A stretch of 64,000 bases of DNA from Cordia subcordata. Taxonomy: Eukaryota; Streptophyta; Magnoliopsida; Boraginales; Cordiaceae. Below are positions 1 to 11,070 of the stretch, piece by piece (position 1 is the stretch's first letter; each line of letters starts with the position of its first letter). Location: the NCBI GenBank assembly GCA_028554755.1, contig JAPTOF010000007.1:12075001-12139000 (forward strand), in the 5' to 3' direction. The notes beneath the pieces were generated by a model. It was not told where the DNA came from. It worked only from the letters and a program-made list of their open reading frames with translations, and made no database searches. A program made the translations under genes and the position numbers.

Positions 1-28
1 CAACTAACAAACTCAGCATCACGAATGG

Positions 29-37
29 CTATATAAG
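29..37 (+). promoter_or_regulatory. TATA box of the Mutator-like transposase gene
   Basis: The sequence ctatataag is followed by a C-rich stretch and lies about 130 bases before the first ATG at 162. Spacing and sequence fit a plant core promoter. A similar arrangement (ctataaatac followed by C-runs) drives the convergent PMD gene from the minus strand at 6795-6806. Confidence 0.55.
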
Positions 38-161
38 CCCCCTCCTCCTTCCCGTTGCTTGTACACATCGCTTTGTTTTTTTTTCTTAGCATATCACTAG
101 CAAAAAAACACTTGGTTATTTGTAAACCACCCAATTTTTGGTAGCAAATCCTGAAAATAAT

Positions 162-2759
162 ATGAATCCAAATGCAATAATCATTATTTTACATTATGGA
201 AGCCAAAAAATCAATGGCCCTTTTGGCGTACAGTACGAGACTGCAAGGCCAAGGCGCAAAGCCAAAATAACAGAAGAAACGTCGTACGATGAGTTTGTTT
301 ACAGTGTTTATGAGAAGCTCAATTTGCGTTACGACGTGGACAGAGTTGTGTTGCATCATCGTTTTCAATCAGCACTCATCAACTCCCAATATCCGTATTT
401 CAGCGTTAGTGCAGTCAGTTCCGATGAAGAGCTGCGGGACATGTACGAGATTGCTTGTCATCCCAATTACATGTGCACGGCAGATGTTTATGTGGACGTA
501 GACAAGAATGACGTGTACATTCCCCAGACAGTCAGTGGTACTCCTTATGACGAGGGTGTCCCCGATCTAAATGGAAATTTTACATGTTACCAAGACGAAG
601 GTGACGACATGGCGACGACCGTGCCGGAGTTTTCCAACTTAAACGTGACTCCTCAGGAAATAAATAATGTGGTTGGGACATCACATGCCGGAGGCTTGCA
701 TGCGATGTTCGACTTGAATATGAACACATTTCAATCCGAGCCCGAAGAAGATGACGAGGATGTGGAGTTGAACCAACAAAATGCGTGCTACGATGATGAT
801 GAATACGATGAATATACAAACTCTAACATAGAAGGTGGTCCGAGTAGCGGTGGAGTACCTACAGTGGAGGAGTTGGATAATGTTGAGTTACAAACTGCTA
901 CGCAGGAGTACTACATGGATAGCATGGATATACCAGCAAACAAGCCCGTTTGGAACCCAGATAATAAGGAGCTTGCATTGGGCATGGTTTTTCCTACCAA
1001 AAAAGACGTGCAGCGGGCCGTACAGATGTACGCAATCAGCATACAAAGAGAGTACTCAGTCGACCGATCCACACCGAGCTTGTACGTCGCTTCTTGCAAG
1101 AGTAACAAGCGCGATAATCCATGTAGATGGTATTTGCGTGCCACTAAAAAATTCACACATCGACAATTCGAGATTACAAAGTACTGCGGGGTGCACAACT
1201 GTCTAGCTCATAACAGACGGTGTGGGCACAGAAATCTTACTGCTGATTTGGTCGGATTTATGGTAAGACATTTTGTAAAACATAAACTTGATTTCGAGGT
1301 CGGTTTTATTCGAGCTCACGTTAAGGAAGCACTCCAGGCTGATATATCTTACGGGAAGGCATGGCGTGGGCGAAATAAGGCGATCGAACTTGTATACGGC
1401 AATTGGTACACCTCATATCAGTCCCTTCCACGGTTCTTTAGAGCTTTGAAGAGAAAGAATCTGGGGACGATCGTAACTTACAAGTTCTTTCCGGGTTCGA
1501 CAGCAGAGTACAAAATTTTCGACTATGTTTTCTGGGCTTTTGCATCGTGCATCGCAGCATGGAAGCATTGTCGACCTGTGATGACGCTCGACAGTACCCA
1601 CTTATGAGGCCCATATAAGGGTCATCTTCTTACGTCACTGACGACAGATGCAACAGGAAAAGTTTTACCGTTGGCATTTGCCATAGTTGATGCTGAGACA
1701 ACAGATAGTTGGGCATGGTTCCTAGGGCTCGTACGGCAGCATTTTCTCCATGATATGTAAGAGGTTTGTTTAATATCTGATTGTCACCCAGGGATACTTG
1801 CTGCTGTGGAAAATATTTCGTTAGTCGGGCATTTACGTGTAAAACATCGTATTTGCCTTCGCCATCTGAAAAGCAACGTGATGAAGCATTGTCGAAACCA
1901 GTATGTCAAAGACTTGTGTTGGGTAGCTGGAAAAGAACATCAAGTTCTCAAGCATAATGCAATCATGCAAAAAATTCTTGAAGTTGACCCCACACCTGGC
2001 GGTGTTGGGAGGAAGGCATACGACTATTTATCTGAAATCGACAAGGAACTTTGGACCCTTTCTTCAAATGGAGGGGCCCGTTGGGGTATGCTGACGACAA
2101 ACAGTGTCGAATGTTTTAATGGTGCTCTTGTTGGTGCAAGATGCTTACCGATAACTGCGTTAGTCAGTCACACTTTCATAAAATTGGTGGAATACTTCTA
2201 CAATCGATCCATAAATGCTAGCTATTTGGTTGGACAACAAACGCTGCTCCCAAGTAAAACAAGGGAACTTTTTGAGAAGTGGGAGTCTCATTCACACCGT
2301 CACTGTATTTTAAATTTCCACTTCCCAACTTGTACGACACAGGTCGGGCGTTTACCGGCGTCATTCACTGAAAGACCTCCAACACAAGTTGTAAAATTCA
2401 ATGAGAAGACATGTACTTGTGGTAAATGGATAGCGTATCATGTGCCGTGTTCGCATGCACAGGCATTAGCACGTTATCTAAACAAACGAATCGATGGGTT
2501 AATACCAGAGGAATATACGGTGGCAGCGTACACTGCAACATACTCAATGCCGCTCGAGCCTTTGGGACATGAGCATTACTGGCCATCAGCACCCACATGG
2601 CAACTAGTGCCCAATCCAGCACGATTGCGCCAAAGAAGGAGAGGTAGACTAGGTGGTAGACGTATCCCCAACGAAATGGACCAGTCGGATCAAGTTGGTC
2701 GGAGAAGGTGTTCGAATTGTCATCAGGTAGGGCACAACCGTTTAAACTGTACAAGGTGA
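162..2759 (+). pseudogene. mudrA-like: MuDR/Mutator-like (MULE) transposase, two in-frame stops
   Basis: DDE transposase of the Mutator superfamily, which cuts and pastes its element by binding terminal inverted repeats. In order: an N-terminal PB1-like region (nt 170-500); an acidic linker; a MuDR DNA-binding domain with a C-x7-C...H-x-C zinc site (nt 965-1210); the transposase core with MTLDSTHL and LISDCHPGI, which carry the first two catalytic Asp, and SWAWFL between them (nt 1570-1900); a SWIM zinc finger, CTCGKW...PCSHA (nt 2410-2460); and a terminal CCHC knuckle, CSNCHQVGHNRLNC. One frame runs from the ATG at 162 (codons at positions divisible by 3) to the TGA at 2757-2759, broken by TGA at 1605-1607, where the family usually has Tyr after THL, and TAA at 1758-1760. 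No frameshift is visible, so decay is recent or mild. I start at 162 because the more upstream frame opening uses TTG. Confidence 0.93.
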
Positions 2760-2911
2760 TTGAACCTGTGTTATTATGTCATATTTTTTAACCTATGTTA
2801 TTCATCGATGATTAAACCTTTGCTATTTTGTAATGTTCGTTGGTGATTGAACCTTTGTTGTTATGTCATATTCATCGGTGATTGAACCTCTGTTATGATG
2901 GCATATTAACC
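2755..2911 (+). repeat. Degenerate 35-bp tandem repeat between the convergent genes
   Basis: Four units of roughly ggtgattgaacctttgttat begin at 2755, 2807, 2842 and 2877. The last three are spaced exactly 35 bp; the first unit carries a 17-bp extension. The transposase stop codon lies inside the first unit. From 2912 to 3095 the sequence is A-rich and then becomes the 3' side of the PMD gene, with no separate gene visible. Confidence 0.7.
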
Positions 2912-3095
2912 AGCTTTTGAACATTTGATATTATGTAAAATGATAAGACATGATAATAAGAAAAAAAGAAATAAATAATAACAAAAGTGCATCTCAATGA
3001 CATGTACATATACACTCAAAACCACCCATCGATACCTAAGCCCTACAATGTCCGGTGCCACAATCTGGAGGGTGTCCCTTCTTCTCTCGTGGGGG

Positions 3096-5516
3096 CTATC
3101 GCCTGCTTGGACCCTGATCACGTGGGGGCTTCCTTTTCCGCGGTCCCTGCCCAGCCTAGAATGGTCCATGATGCTCGACTTGCGGAGGGTCTGGCTGGAC
3201 TTGCTCGGCTTGTCCCTGCTGGCCGTATAGCTGGGCCTGCTGCGTTTCGGGCTGCACCTCCGGTGGCTGTGACGGTTGAGTCTCAACCTGTGGGTCATCA
3301 TGAAGATAATCCTCAACTCGCAGCGTATCATCAGGGGGTTGCCCAATCCCCTGCAGACCAGATCCACTACCAGGTTACACAAGTCGGATAGACACGAATG
3401 GGGTCATCATGAACGAGAAGAAGGGCTGGCTGTCTGAACTGGCTGTCTGAACCGTACTGGAAGGACCCAGATGACCCCCTAACGCCCTGGCTCGACGAAG
3501 ATGGCTGCGCTGAATGAGTAGAGGGTCTGGGGGTGGCTTGAGTGGGCTGTGTGAAGAACAGGGACAGCTGTGTGGGCTGACCTGTCCAATATGCTGGGAT
3601 ATTCCACTGCGTCGGCGGGTAAGGCCATGTGGATGTCGGCTGTGGCGGTGTCGGATGTGATGAAGTCGGGATATGCGGCTGCACTGGCGGCGGGACATCG
3701 AAGTATGTGGGGGTATCGAGCACATGTTGGTACTGTGCCAGTGTCAATGTCTGCTGCATCTGGCCAAGTACACAGTGCATCTCTGGCCAGAAGCTCGCAG
3801 AAGAAAATGTACCCTGCGTGCTGCTGGTACCCGCGATGTAGGTGGTGATACACGGTACCCATGGTACTAGCCTGCACATAGAGCACATCATTATTACACT
3901 ACATAATATTTACATCCTCGTTATTACAAAAATCATGATGACGTTGTTATACTCTACTTACCAAGCGTCGTGTCGGATCGTATGCGGTAGCGGTATCGTC
4001 TGCTCGACAACGATCGACCGATGGATCGTGATAGAGTGACGCCGGTACCACTGCATATACTGAGACAGTGGGACTACATCTGCGCTCTCCTCGGCGATCA
4101 CCCTCTGCTGCTAATCCCAGAGACCACGCAACCGACCTAACTCAATAGGATCCTTTATTTTCTCTTTTCCTCATATGTGGTTCACTGTCATCAACGGCAA
4201 CAGTGCGTCTGGGATCTACTGACACAAACCAAACTGCCTTAAAACCCTGTCGGGTCTGTGATACTCAACCATCAGTCCCAAGAGTAGTGGGACACATGCT
4301 CTTCACCATTCAGACCTCTCCATGCAATACAGTAGCAGCTGGTCCATGGTGCTCATGTACGGCTCCTAATCAAACTGTGATGCCAATATTGTTGCCCAAA
4401 TAAGTTAAATAGTTATTAAGTTAAAGAGTATATGTAATATGCAGTCATACGTCTTAATATGCTTATCACACCTGATCCGGCTGCATCTTGTCCAATGCAT
4501 CGCGAATCACCAATAAACCGCCGTTAGCAGTATCTCGAAACTGCTTCAGCTGCTGATATATGGCACCACGGGGCTTCCCCGGTAACCCAACCCAATTACC
4601 CTCAGTCGGGTGTGATCGCCGCGCTTGCCATGCTGGCGGCGGATGGAGTCTGGGCCTAAAAATGTCGAACCTATCGAACAGCCAGCATTGCATGTAAACC
4701 AATACGTTAGTAACATTGCTATTCATAGAAATTTTATAGATACAGTATGGAATATATATGATACCTGCATCAGACTAAAGCTGCCGCATAAATTCACTCT
4801 ATCACTGTATGCACATAGATCCAACTGATGGTAGATGGATGTAAGTGCTGTAGTGCCCTAATTCAACTGTCTAATATTCCCAAAGCGTGCAGCTTAGACA
4901 ACCAGTTCATGTCTCCCAGGTTGCCACTGGCGTCAGCGAACAGATGGCAGTTCAAGAAGGAGAATATCCACAAACGGGCACGATGCTGAGCCTGCTCCTG
5001 GGTGTACTCCTCTAGACACGTCGACGTGTATACATGTCTTAACTCATGCAAGTTCACCTTGCCGGTTCTCGCATTAATGGCATCCGGAGGAAGTGCTGCC
5101 CCACATACATCATGGAATAGCTGCTGCCACTCGACAACTGTGTGTCGCGCCTTACCGATCTCCGGCATAGGCGCACCCTGTACGGGTAAACCCCATAAAA
5201 CAGCTATGTCCTGCAGTGTGATGGTGGCCTCTCCACAAGTGAGGTGGAATGTGTGCGTCTCTGCTCTCCACCGCTCAACTAGGGCAGTAAGCATAGGATA
5301 ATAAAACTTCTGCCCACCGGCTGCATAGCACCCATAAAATCCTGTAGTCGCTAGTGCTTCCTGAACACGATGATGCTCAGGCTCGTCATATAGATGCTTA
5401 TCGCATCTGGGTACTCGGACCTCCCTCATATATGTGCTGCTCGTCATCAGATGAGTCCTGTGTTGAGCATAGTGAACGAGAAGGGATGTATCCTCCGGTA
5501 CTGGTCTCTGGGCCAT
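3096..5516 (-). pseudogene. Plant mobile domain (PMD) protein, MAIN-like / PP7-long-form-like, five-exon model
   Basis: PMD genes occur as host genes (MAIN/MAIL family) and as passengers of plant transposons. Exon 1 from ATG 5516 encodes MAQRPVPED..., then FYYPMLTALVERWRAETHTF, LTLQD-like TITLQDIAVLWGLPV and LHELRHV. Predicted introns: 4764-4688 (donor GTATCA, TACTAAC branch site, acceptor AG changed to AA), 4471-4375 (GTGTGA...CACAG) and 3961-3872 (GTAAGT...TGCAG); reading frame is kept across all three. Exon 3 or later has DRFDIFRPRLHPPP, VEYHRPDRVLRQFG and YMQWYRR, PMD hallmarks, then a Pro/Gln-rich tail ending with basic GPRKRKPP and a TAG at 3098-3096. Damage: stop at 4863 plus frameshift near 4860, stops at 4368 and four further places in the same exon, and a frameshift near 3370. 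Convergent with the transposase, as mudrB is with mudrA in MuDR. Function cannot be assigned. Confidence 0.85.
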
Positions 5517-5524
5517 AGCGTCAC

Positions 5525-5618
5525 CTACGAACAATAAATGAATTGATTAGTAAATATGTTAATAAAAATTATTATGATAATAATCATAATAATACTCAAA
5601 ATAATAATAACAATAATA

Positions 5619-5685
<67 letters not shown>

Positions 5686-5700
5686 TAACAATAATAAAAC

Positions 5701-5735
<35 letters not shown>

Positions 5736-6131
5736 TTAATAATGATACAACTACTAATAATAACAATAAAAAAATAATAATAATAACAACAGTGAGAATG
5801 AGAATAAGAATAAAAAAACTAATAATAAAACTAATAATAAAGCTAATACCAATAAAAATAATAATAAAACTACTACTACTGATAATGATAATAATAGGAA
5901 GAAAGAAGACAACTACTAAGACTACTACTATTACTACTAGTACTACTGTTACTACTCAAAATAATAATAAAACAAATAATACAAATGACAACAATAACAA
6001 TAATAATAATAATAACACTAAAAAGAAGAATAATAAAAGATATTTTAATAAAAATGATAATAATACCAATAATAGTAATAAAAAATAATAATAATGCAAA
6101 TAATAATAACAATAACAACAACAACAACAAC

Positions 6132-6189
<58 letters not shown>

Positions 6190-6260
6190 CTAATAATTGT
6201 AATAATAATAATTAAACTAATAATAGTAATAATAATAACAAAAATACCAATATTAATAAC

Positions 6261-6298
<38 letters not shown>

Positions 6299-6669
6299 AA
6301 ATAATAATGATAAAACTAATAATAATCCAATAATATTAATAATAATAACACTAATAATTAATTACTATTATTATTATCAAAATTTTTATTATTATTATAT
6401 TGACAGTAACAATAACAATTTCAACGTAGTGATTCAAATATTGGCATCTTAAACTAAACTACACAATAATAACATCAACAATCATATCGGCAAATGTTTA
6501 TACGTAACATAGGCATGCACAACATATATGTACATGCACATCACGAATATATACATAAATATGATACATACAACTATACATACATGTGAAACATGCATAT
6601 ACATGAAATAACTTGAAGAAAACGTAAAAAAACAATACTTTAAATCGGTAAAAACTTAAAAAAACTTAC
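5525..6669 (-). other. Predicted 5'UTR intron of the PMD gene
   Basis: On the minus strand GTAAGT starts at 6669 and a TAG acceptor ends at 5525, nine bases before the ATG at 5516. A TATA box lies about 130 bases upstream of the donor. The intron would be 1.14 kb and contains the whole (TAA)n tract, explaining why that low-complexity DNA sits inside the element. Inferred from splice consensus only. Confidence 0.5.
5573..6368. repeat. (TAA)n / AAT-rich microsatellite block
   Basis: About 800 bases made almost only of AAT-type triplets. Perfect runs lie at 5623-5682, 6132-6187 and 6261-6297, separated by imperfect triplets such as aac, act and aaac. Long Asn- or Ile-only reading frames here are artefacts of the triplet repeat. 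Confidence 0.95.
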
Positions 6670-6794
6670 AATAAGAGGCGAAATCCTAGGCTTGAAGCTT
6701 TTTGAGTGAGATTTTGAGTTTTATGGCTAAAAAAACGTGGGGTAAAAGGGGGGGGGAAATTGCTTTGAGATCGGGTGGGGAAGAAGAGTTGGGG

Positions 6795-6806
6795 GGTATT
6801 TATAGC
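6795..6806 (-). promoter_or_regulatory. TATA box of the PMD gene
   Basis: Minus strand gctataaatacc, followed downstream by C-runs (a 9-G run at 6748-6756 on the plus strand). It lies 130 bases before the predicted 5'UTR donor and resembles the transposase promoter at 29-37, as expected if both promoters lie in long terminal inverted repeats. Confidence 0.5.
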
Positions 6807-6812
6807 AAAACG

Positions 6813-7020
6813 TTCGGTTTTTGAATAGTCGATTTCGGCTATTCAAAAACCGAAAGAGCGAAAATCGAGGGCATTATATATTGTGCCGTTGAGAAGAGAT
6901 TTTTCAGCTATTGAATAGCCAATTTTGGCTATTCAATAGCCGCAAAATCTTATGTTATGATTATGTGTATATTTTGCACGTTTTCGTTTTTTGAATACCT
7001 GATTTCGTTTATTGAAAAAC
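6813..7020. repeat. Three related hairpins at the right flank of the MULE
   Basis: Hairpin 1 (6813-6854) has perfect 16-bp arms ttcggtttttgaatag / ctattcaaaaaccgaa with a 10-base loop. Hairpin 2 (6907-6940) has perfect 16-bp arms around two bases. Hairpin 3 (6986-7020) is imperfect. All carry the core gaatag / ctattc and are about 80-90 bp apart. Probably subterminal repeats of the Mutator-like element. 7021-7124 holds nothing else I recognise. Confidence 0.7.
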
Positions 7021-7124
7021 CAAAAGTGCTATTTTTGCAATCCAACAAAAAACAAGGTTTTTTTGAAATTTATTATTTAATTTGTGTTATTTGTAAAAAA
7101 AACTCCGTCACCCTATCAGCTTCT

Positions 7125-7400
7125 TATAGGTTTAATCCTCCAGATTAGCTTAGTTCTTACTTTTCCTTTCTAGTATCCATAGTGTAGTCTCTTCATTTCC
7201 CTCCTAGCTCCTTAAAATCCAAAACATCTAAAATATGTTTTGTCTATGTTTTCTTTTCGACACTTTCTACGACACCAAGCATAGTATTCACTTCACAACA
7301 GCAGCTTCCTTGTAGTTCGACACTTGCATTAATATCCCTATATTGCACGATCTGTACGCTTGCGGGACCTTTTAGGGCTTGCACCTTCAAGGGCACATCA
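7125..7400 (+). mobile_element. 3' end of a gypsy LTR (fragment)
   Basis: Matches the terminal part of the other LTRs in the window: ...tagttcgacacttgc..., then gcttgcgggaccttttaggg and a terminal cacatca. Its plus orientation is opposite to G1, which it abuts directly; no primer site follows. The final TCA reads as TGA on the minus strand and supplies the stop of the G1 frame. Confidence 0.65.
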
Positions 7401-8839
7401 ACATACGAACCTGTTAAGGCACAACTCAGTAGAAAAAGAATCATGTGGTATGAGATCAATCAAATTATGCATATAACAATCCTTTTTAGGGACACATGAA
7501 AAGGGACAAATGAAAAACTCGACCACATCAAATATAAAGATGTGCTCCACAGTGTTATGGATCTTGGAAAAATCTAAAGGTCTAGGTCCCTTTTTCTTCT
7601 CCAATCCTAACATGGCAAGTTTGGTTTCTACCACTAACCATTTTATTGCCTTCTTTCGATGATCAAGGGCTACCCACATCCCTCGCCCATGGGTTAATGA
7701 AGCATCCAAAGCATAAAGAATGAGAGGAGTGTGAACAAGCCCTACATGAATGCACTCCAAGTGGGATGGCATAAAAATGTGCTCCCTAGGAAGAGACTTA
7801 ATGGAAGGAAGGAGGGGAGAATTATCAAATGAAATGGGATTGGATGAGATGGAATCAATGGGAGAATATGAAGAAATGGACCCAAAAGAGAAAGAATTAG
7901 GAGTAAGGGTCATAGGCTTACTCTTACTAAGGGATGGCTCATGTTCATCCAAGAAATGGTTCACCTCATCAAGTAATTTCCTAGTAAAGAGTTTAAAAGA
8001 AGGTTCTAACAAAGACTCATCAAAGATACCCAAGGACCCATATATAATCATCTCAAGTTCCTCAATCTCTTTCTTAAGAGTCTTCATAAATTGATCATTT
8101 ACATCAGAAGCTACAACACCAATGGACTCGTTAGGCCTAGAATCTAAGACAGGCATGATGCTCTCCTTAACAAGTATCCCTAAATCCACTCTAGCTAGCA
8201 TCTCATCAAAATTTTCAACGAATTCATTGCTAAGGGATATCTTCTCATAATCATCTCTATCAATACAAGATTCCATCACATGTATCTTAAAGCCTCTATT
8301 TTCATCTCTACCTTCAAGATCAATCCTATTTGTGCAATAATTTTGGTCCACATCTCTCACATCAAGATCGGAAGAATTGATCGCAAAGGACTCATCAAAC
8401 CTATGATCATGACCTCTAAAAGTAGAGGTTACACATCCTTGCTCAATGGTTTCTCGGTCAAAGATAGCTAGAGTATGTGTAAGCTTTCTCAATTTATCAT
8501 TCTCTATCATGGTCTCCTCATCAAGGACCTTAACAAGTGGGTCTATCACCTTGACCATAAAGCAATCTTTCTCATCATCATCTCCACCAGCACTAACTTT
8601 GTTCACCGCCTCTGCCACTTTTATGGTAGACGTTAAATTCTCAAATTTCATTTCTAATAACCCTGACCTATAGTGAATAATAGCATCTGTAGTAGCAAGG
8701 AAGGGGCAACCTAAGAGAATGGGAGTGGAAGGTCTAGAGTCATGAGCCATATCCATATAAAGCACTATGAAATCTATGGGGTATACAAACTCTCTTACCT
8801 GAACGAGTACATCTTCTATTACTCCTCTAGGTCTTCTTT
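7398..8839 (-). pseudogene. G1 element: protease C-terminal part fused to unrecognised module X
   Basis: An open frame of about 480 codons entered from LANRFKRRPRG through VYPIDFIVLYMDMAHDS and ILLGCPFLATTDAIIHYRSG, the C-terminal half of a plant gypsy aspartic protease. Instead of the expected reverse transcriptase, it continues into module X: an acidic region, then IYGSLGIFDESLLE, a Ser/Pro-rich linker, LYALDASLTHG, WVALDHRKKAIKWLVVETK and a Cys-containing tail ending CLNRFVC. The same order occurs in G2 and, without protease, in G3. Upstream, a TAG replaces a Gln codon near 8860, and the frame continues into the active-site region (DLRSSAN, 8925-8945). The stop at 7398-7400 comes from the adjoining LTR end, so the natural C-terminus may be lost. 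X matches no domain I know. Confidence 0.75.
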
Positions 8840-9837
8840 TAAACCTATTAGCAAGCTAAAAGGTAACGTGGGAGGGGGAAAAGTCTTCAAGACCAAGATG
8901 CTAGTACACTGAATAACGGATGAAGTTTGCACTGGACCTTAGGTCTAGCAAGAAGTGCTCAATAGGGAAAGCTCTAGGGTCACTTATCTTCACTGGAAGG
9001 CCTAAAGTACATATACTACTTACCTTTCCTATGAGCTTTACCTTCTTAGGCATGATCAAGGCTCTATACTTCTTTATGCGAAGATCTTTAAAGAATTTGG
9101 AGTAGGAGGGAATAGAACGGACTGCATCTGTTAAAGAAAGATTGACCTTTAGGTTTTTAAGATGCGTTAGGACTCTGAGAAAACTAGTATCCTTACTAGG
9201 TGAAGGCCTTTCTAAGGCATAAGGATAAATAACTTTAGGCTCGATACTTCTAGACTTATGGGAATCAACAATGGGCTCCTTTCCTTCCTTATGTGGGTCG
9301 AAAGTATTACTCTCACCATGATCTCTCGTAGGCTCAATTTTCTTAACAGGACCCTCTCTATGGTTTCTCTTAATAGGGCTATTTCTAGGCTCTCTAAACT
9401 CAGAAGAACCACTAGGTATAGGCTGTACATATTCAACTCCTATCCTATTGTCTACTATCCTACCACTCCTAAGAGTGGTGACTGCTTTAGCCTGAGCTAA
9501 ATAGGGATAAGTAGGTTTGAAGGAGGAGTAGGCCTGGGACCTAGGGGTTTCGCCTCTGGTTGTGCAAGTAATTTGCCTAGGTCTTTAGTACTCATCTGGC
9601 TGGCAAGTTGCCCTAATTGTGCTTCCATCCTAGCTATTTCCTATTTATGACTAGCTAGTTCTTGTCCATTATCCAATAATTCCTATTATTGACTAGCTAA
9701 GGCCTATTATTGACTAGCCAAAGCTTATTGTTGATGCTGCAAAAATTGCATCAGTTTCTCCATCATCTCAAGGCTAGGGGTTTGGCTACTAGATGGGACA
9801 GGAAGTGCTCGGGGCTGGGAAACACTAGGGAGCCTAA
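8840..9837 (-). pseudogene. G1 element: gag-to-protease linker and protease N-terminus
   Basis: Minus-strand fragments read YALERPSPSKD, HLKNLKVNLSLTDAVRSIPS, YSKFFKDLR, KKVKLIGKVSSIC and DPRAF, the conserved stretch that precedes the aspartic protease in Athila/Tat-type gypsy elements, with the usual order kept. The active site reads D-L-R-S-S-A-N where the family has D-L-G-A-S-V-N. Several frameshifts and stops. Around 9640-9730 a short gactagctag-rich stretch is repeated three times, corresponding to a Gln-rich linker. Confidence 0.7.
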
Positions 9838-11070
9838 CTAGATCGATGTGGCAGAACCCTGGAGGATTAGCAAGGTAAGGTCTCTACTGAAATAAAACTT
9901 GGGGCTAGGAATGGGAAGATTCCTTCTGACCTTATCTACAAGAGAATCTAGAATTGTCCTTCCAACCTGGCTTGTAAGTGTTTGAATACAGGTTATACTC
10001 ATGAGAATAACCTTGGGTGGCACACACTTGTTTCTTCAAGAATTCATGAAACTAAGGTGCCAAGGGCTAGCTATAGTGTCATGAAAAGACTCAAAATACA
10101 ATGCACAAACTTCAACTACCGATAGGGTGGAGGACGACCCTACGGGACTAGTCCTATTACTTTGCGAATAGAGGCTCAAAGTGATGAAATGATTTAGCTT
10201 ATAAGTCAATTTTTTAACCTTCGTGGGCAAATTGGAAGAAATCCCTATCTCATGAACACCTCTTCTATTTTCCCCCCGACTAGATCTATCCATTGCGGTG
10301 TTTTGAAAAGAGCTCTCGGATAACAAATCCATTTTTTCCCACGCTTGACTTGGTTTCAAGGTATAAAATCCACCATCGGAGGCGGCATTAATCCTATTCT
10401 GTTCATTGAAGCCTAAAAAAAATACTGAAGTACATCATGACTACTATACCCATGTTATGGATACTACCTAATAATTGAACCTCTCCCAAGCCTCATGAAA
10501 ATATTGTAAATCATTTCGGGAGAGTCATAATAGAAGCCTTAAGATCAATTGTTTTGGCTGTGGGAAAGAATTTTTGATAAAACCTAGATTGAAGCTCATT
10601 CTAAGAGGTAATGCTAAAGAATGATACCAAGCCCTAGCCTTATCCTTAAGGGAAAATTGGAACAACTTGAGGCAAATGACCTCTTGAGGCACATTGGGGA
10701 AGTGAAGAGTTGAACTTATCTCTTCAAAGTTCATGATGTGGTCCAAGGGACTCTTATTGCTTCTCCCAAGGAAGGAAAGGAGCATAGCCAACATATGAGG
10801 TTTAATTTCAAAATTCACTTCCCCTAACCCAAGAATTTAGATTGCCGAGCTAGGCACAAAGGCATTGGGGAGGAAGAATTCTCTAAGCATAGGCTCTTCA
10901 TCTGTGGGTAAGTTTGGCCTAAGGGGGATTTTTCCTAAAATACTCTCAGGTTTGAGGATATGCATGGTGATTGTGAAGTGGAATAGGATTCATCAAAGGA
11001 ATGGGTGGAGGAATAGGAGGATTATTGAGATAGGAGATAGGAGGATTATTAAGATCGACCATCTTCTCAA
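9838..11070 (-). pseudogene. G1 element: gag
   Basis: Capsid-type Retrotrans_gag region. Best part 10525-10818: FEIKPHMLAML, SPLDHIMNFEEI and FQFSLKDKARAWYHSL, which matches the FSLKDKAKxWLxSL signature of plant gypsy gag. The downstream part (10036-10359) has YTLKPSQAWEKM and SSFQNTAMDRSS, also found in G4 gag (48476-48560). Stops and frameshifts throughout. Near 9960-10030 the frame ends in a region resembling the G4 gag C-terminus. No zinc knuckle is readable. Confidence 0.75.

Noticed and set aside
3479..3886. Alternative minus-strand frame over the PMD C-terminal exon
   Set aside because: The frame used by the splice junction at 3871 gives the Pro/Gln-rich tail typical of PMD proteins; the other is a shadow.
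5543..6333. Long poly-Asn, poly-Ile and poly-Leu reading frames
   Set aside because: They are the three readings of the (TAA)n microsatellite and have no homology or start context.
7750..8673. Plus-strand frames over G1
   Set aside because: The minus strand carries the long frame with family matches in G2 and G3.
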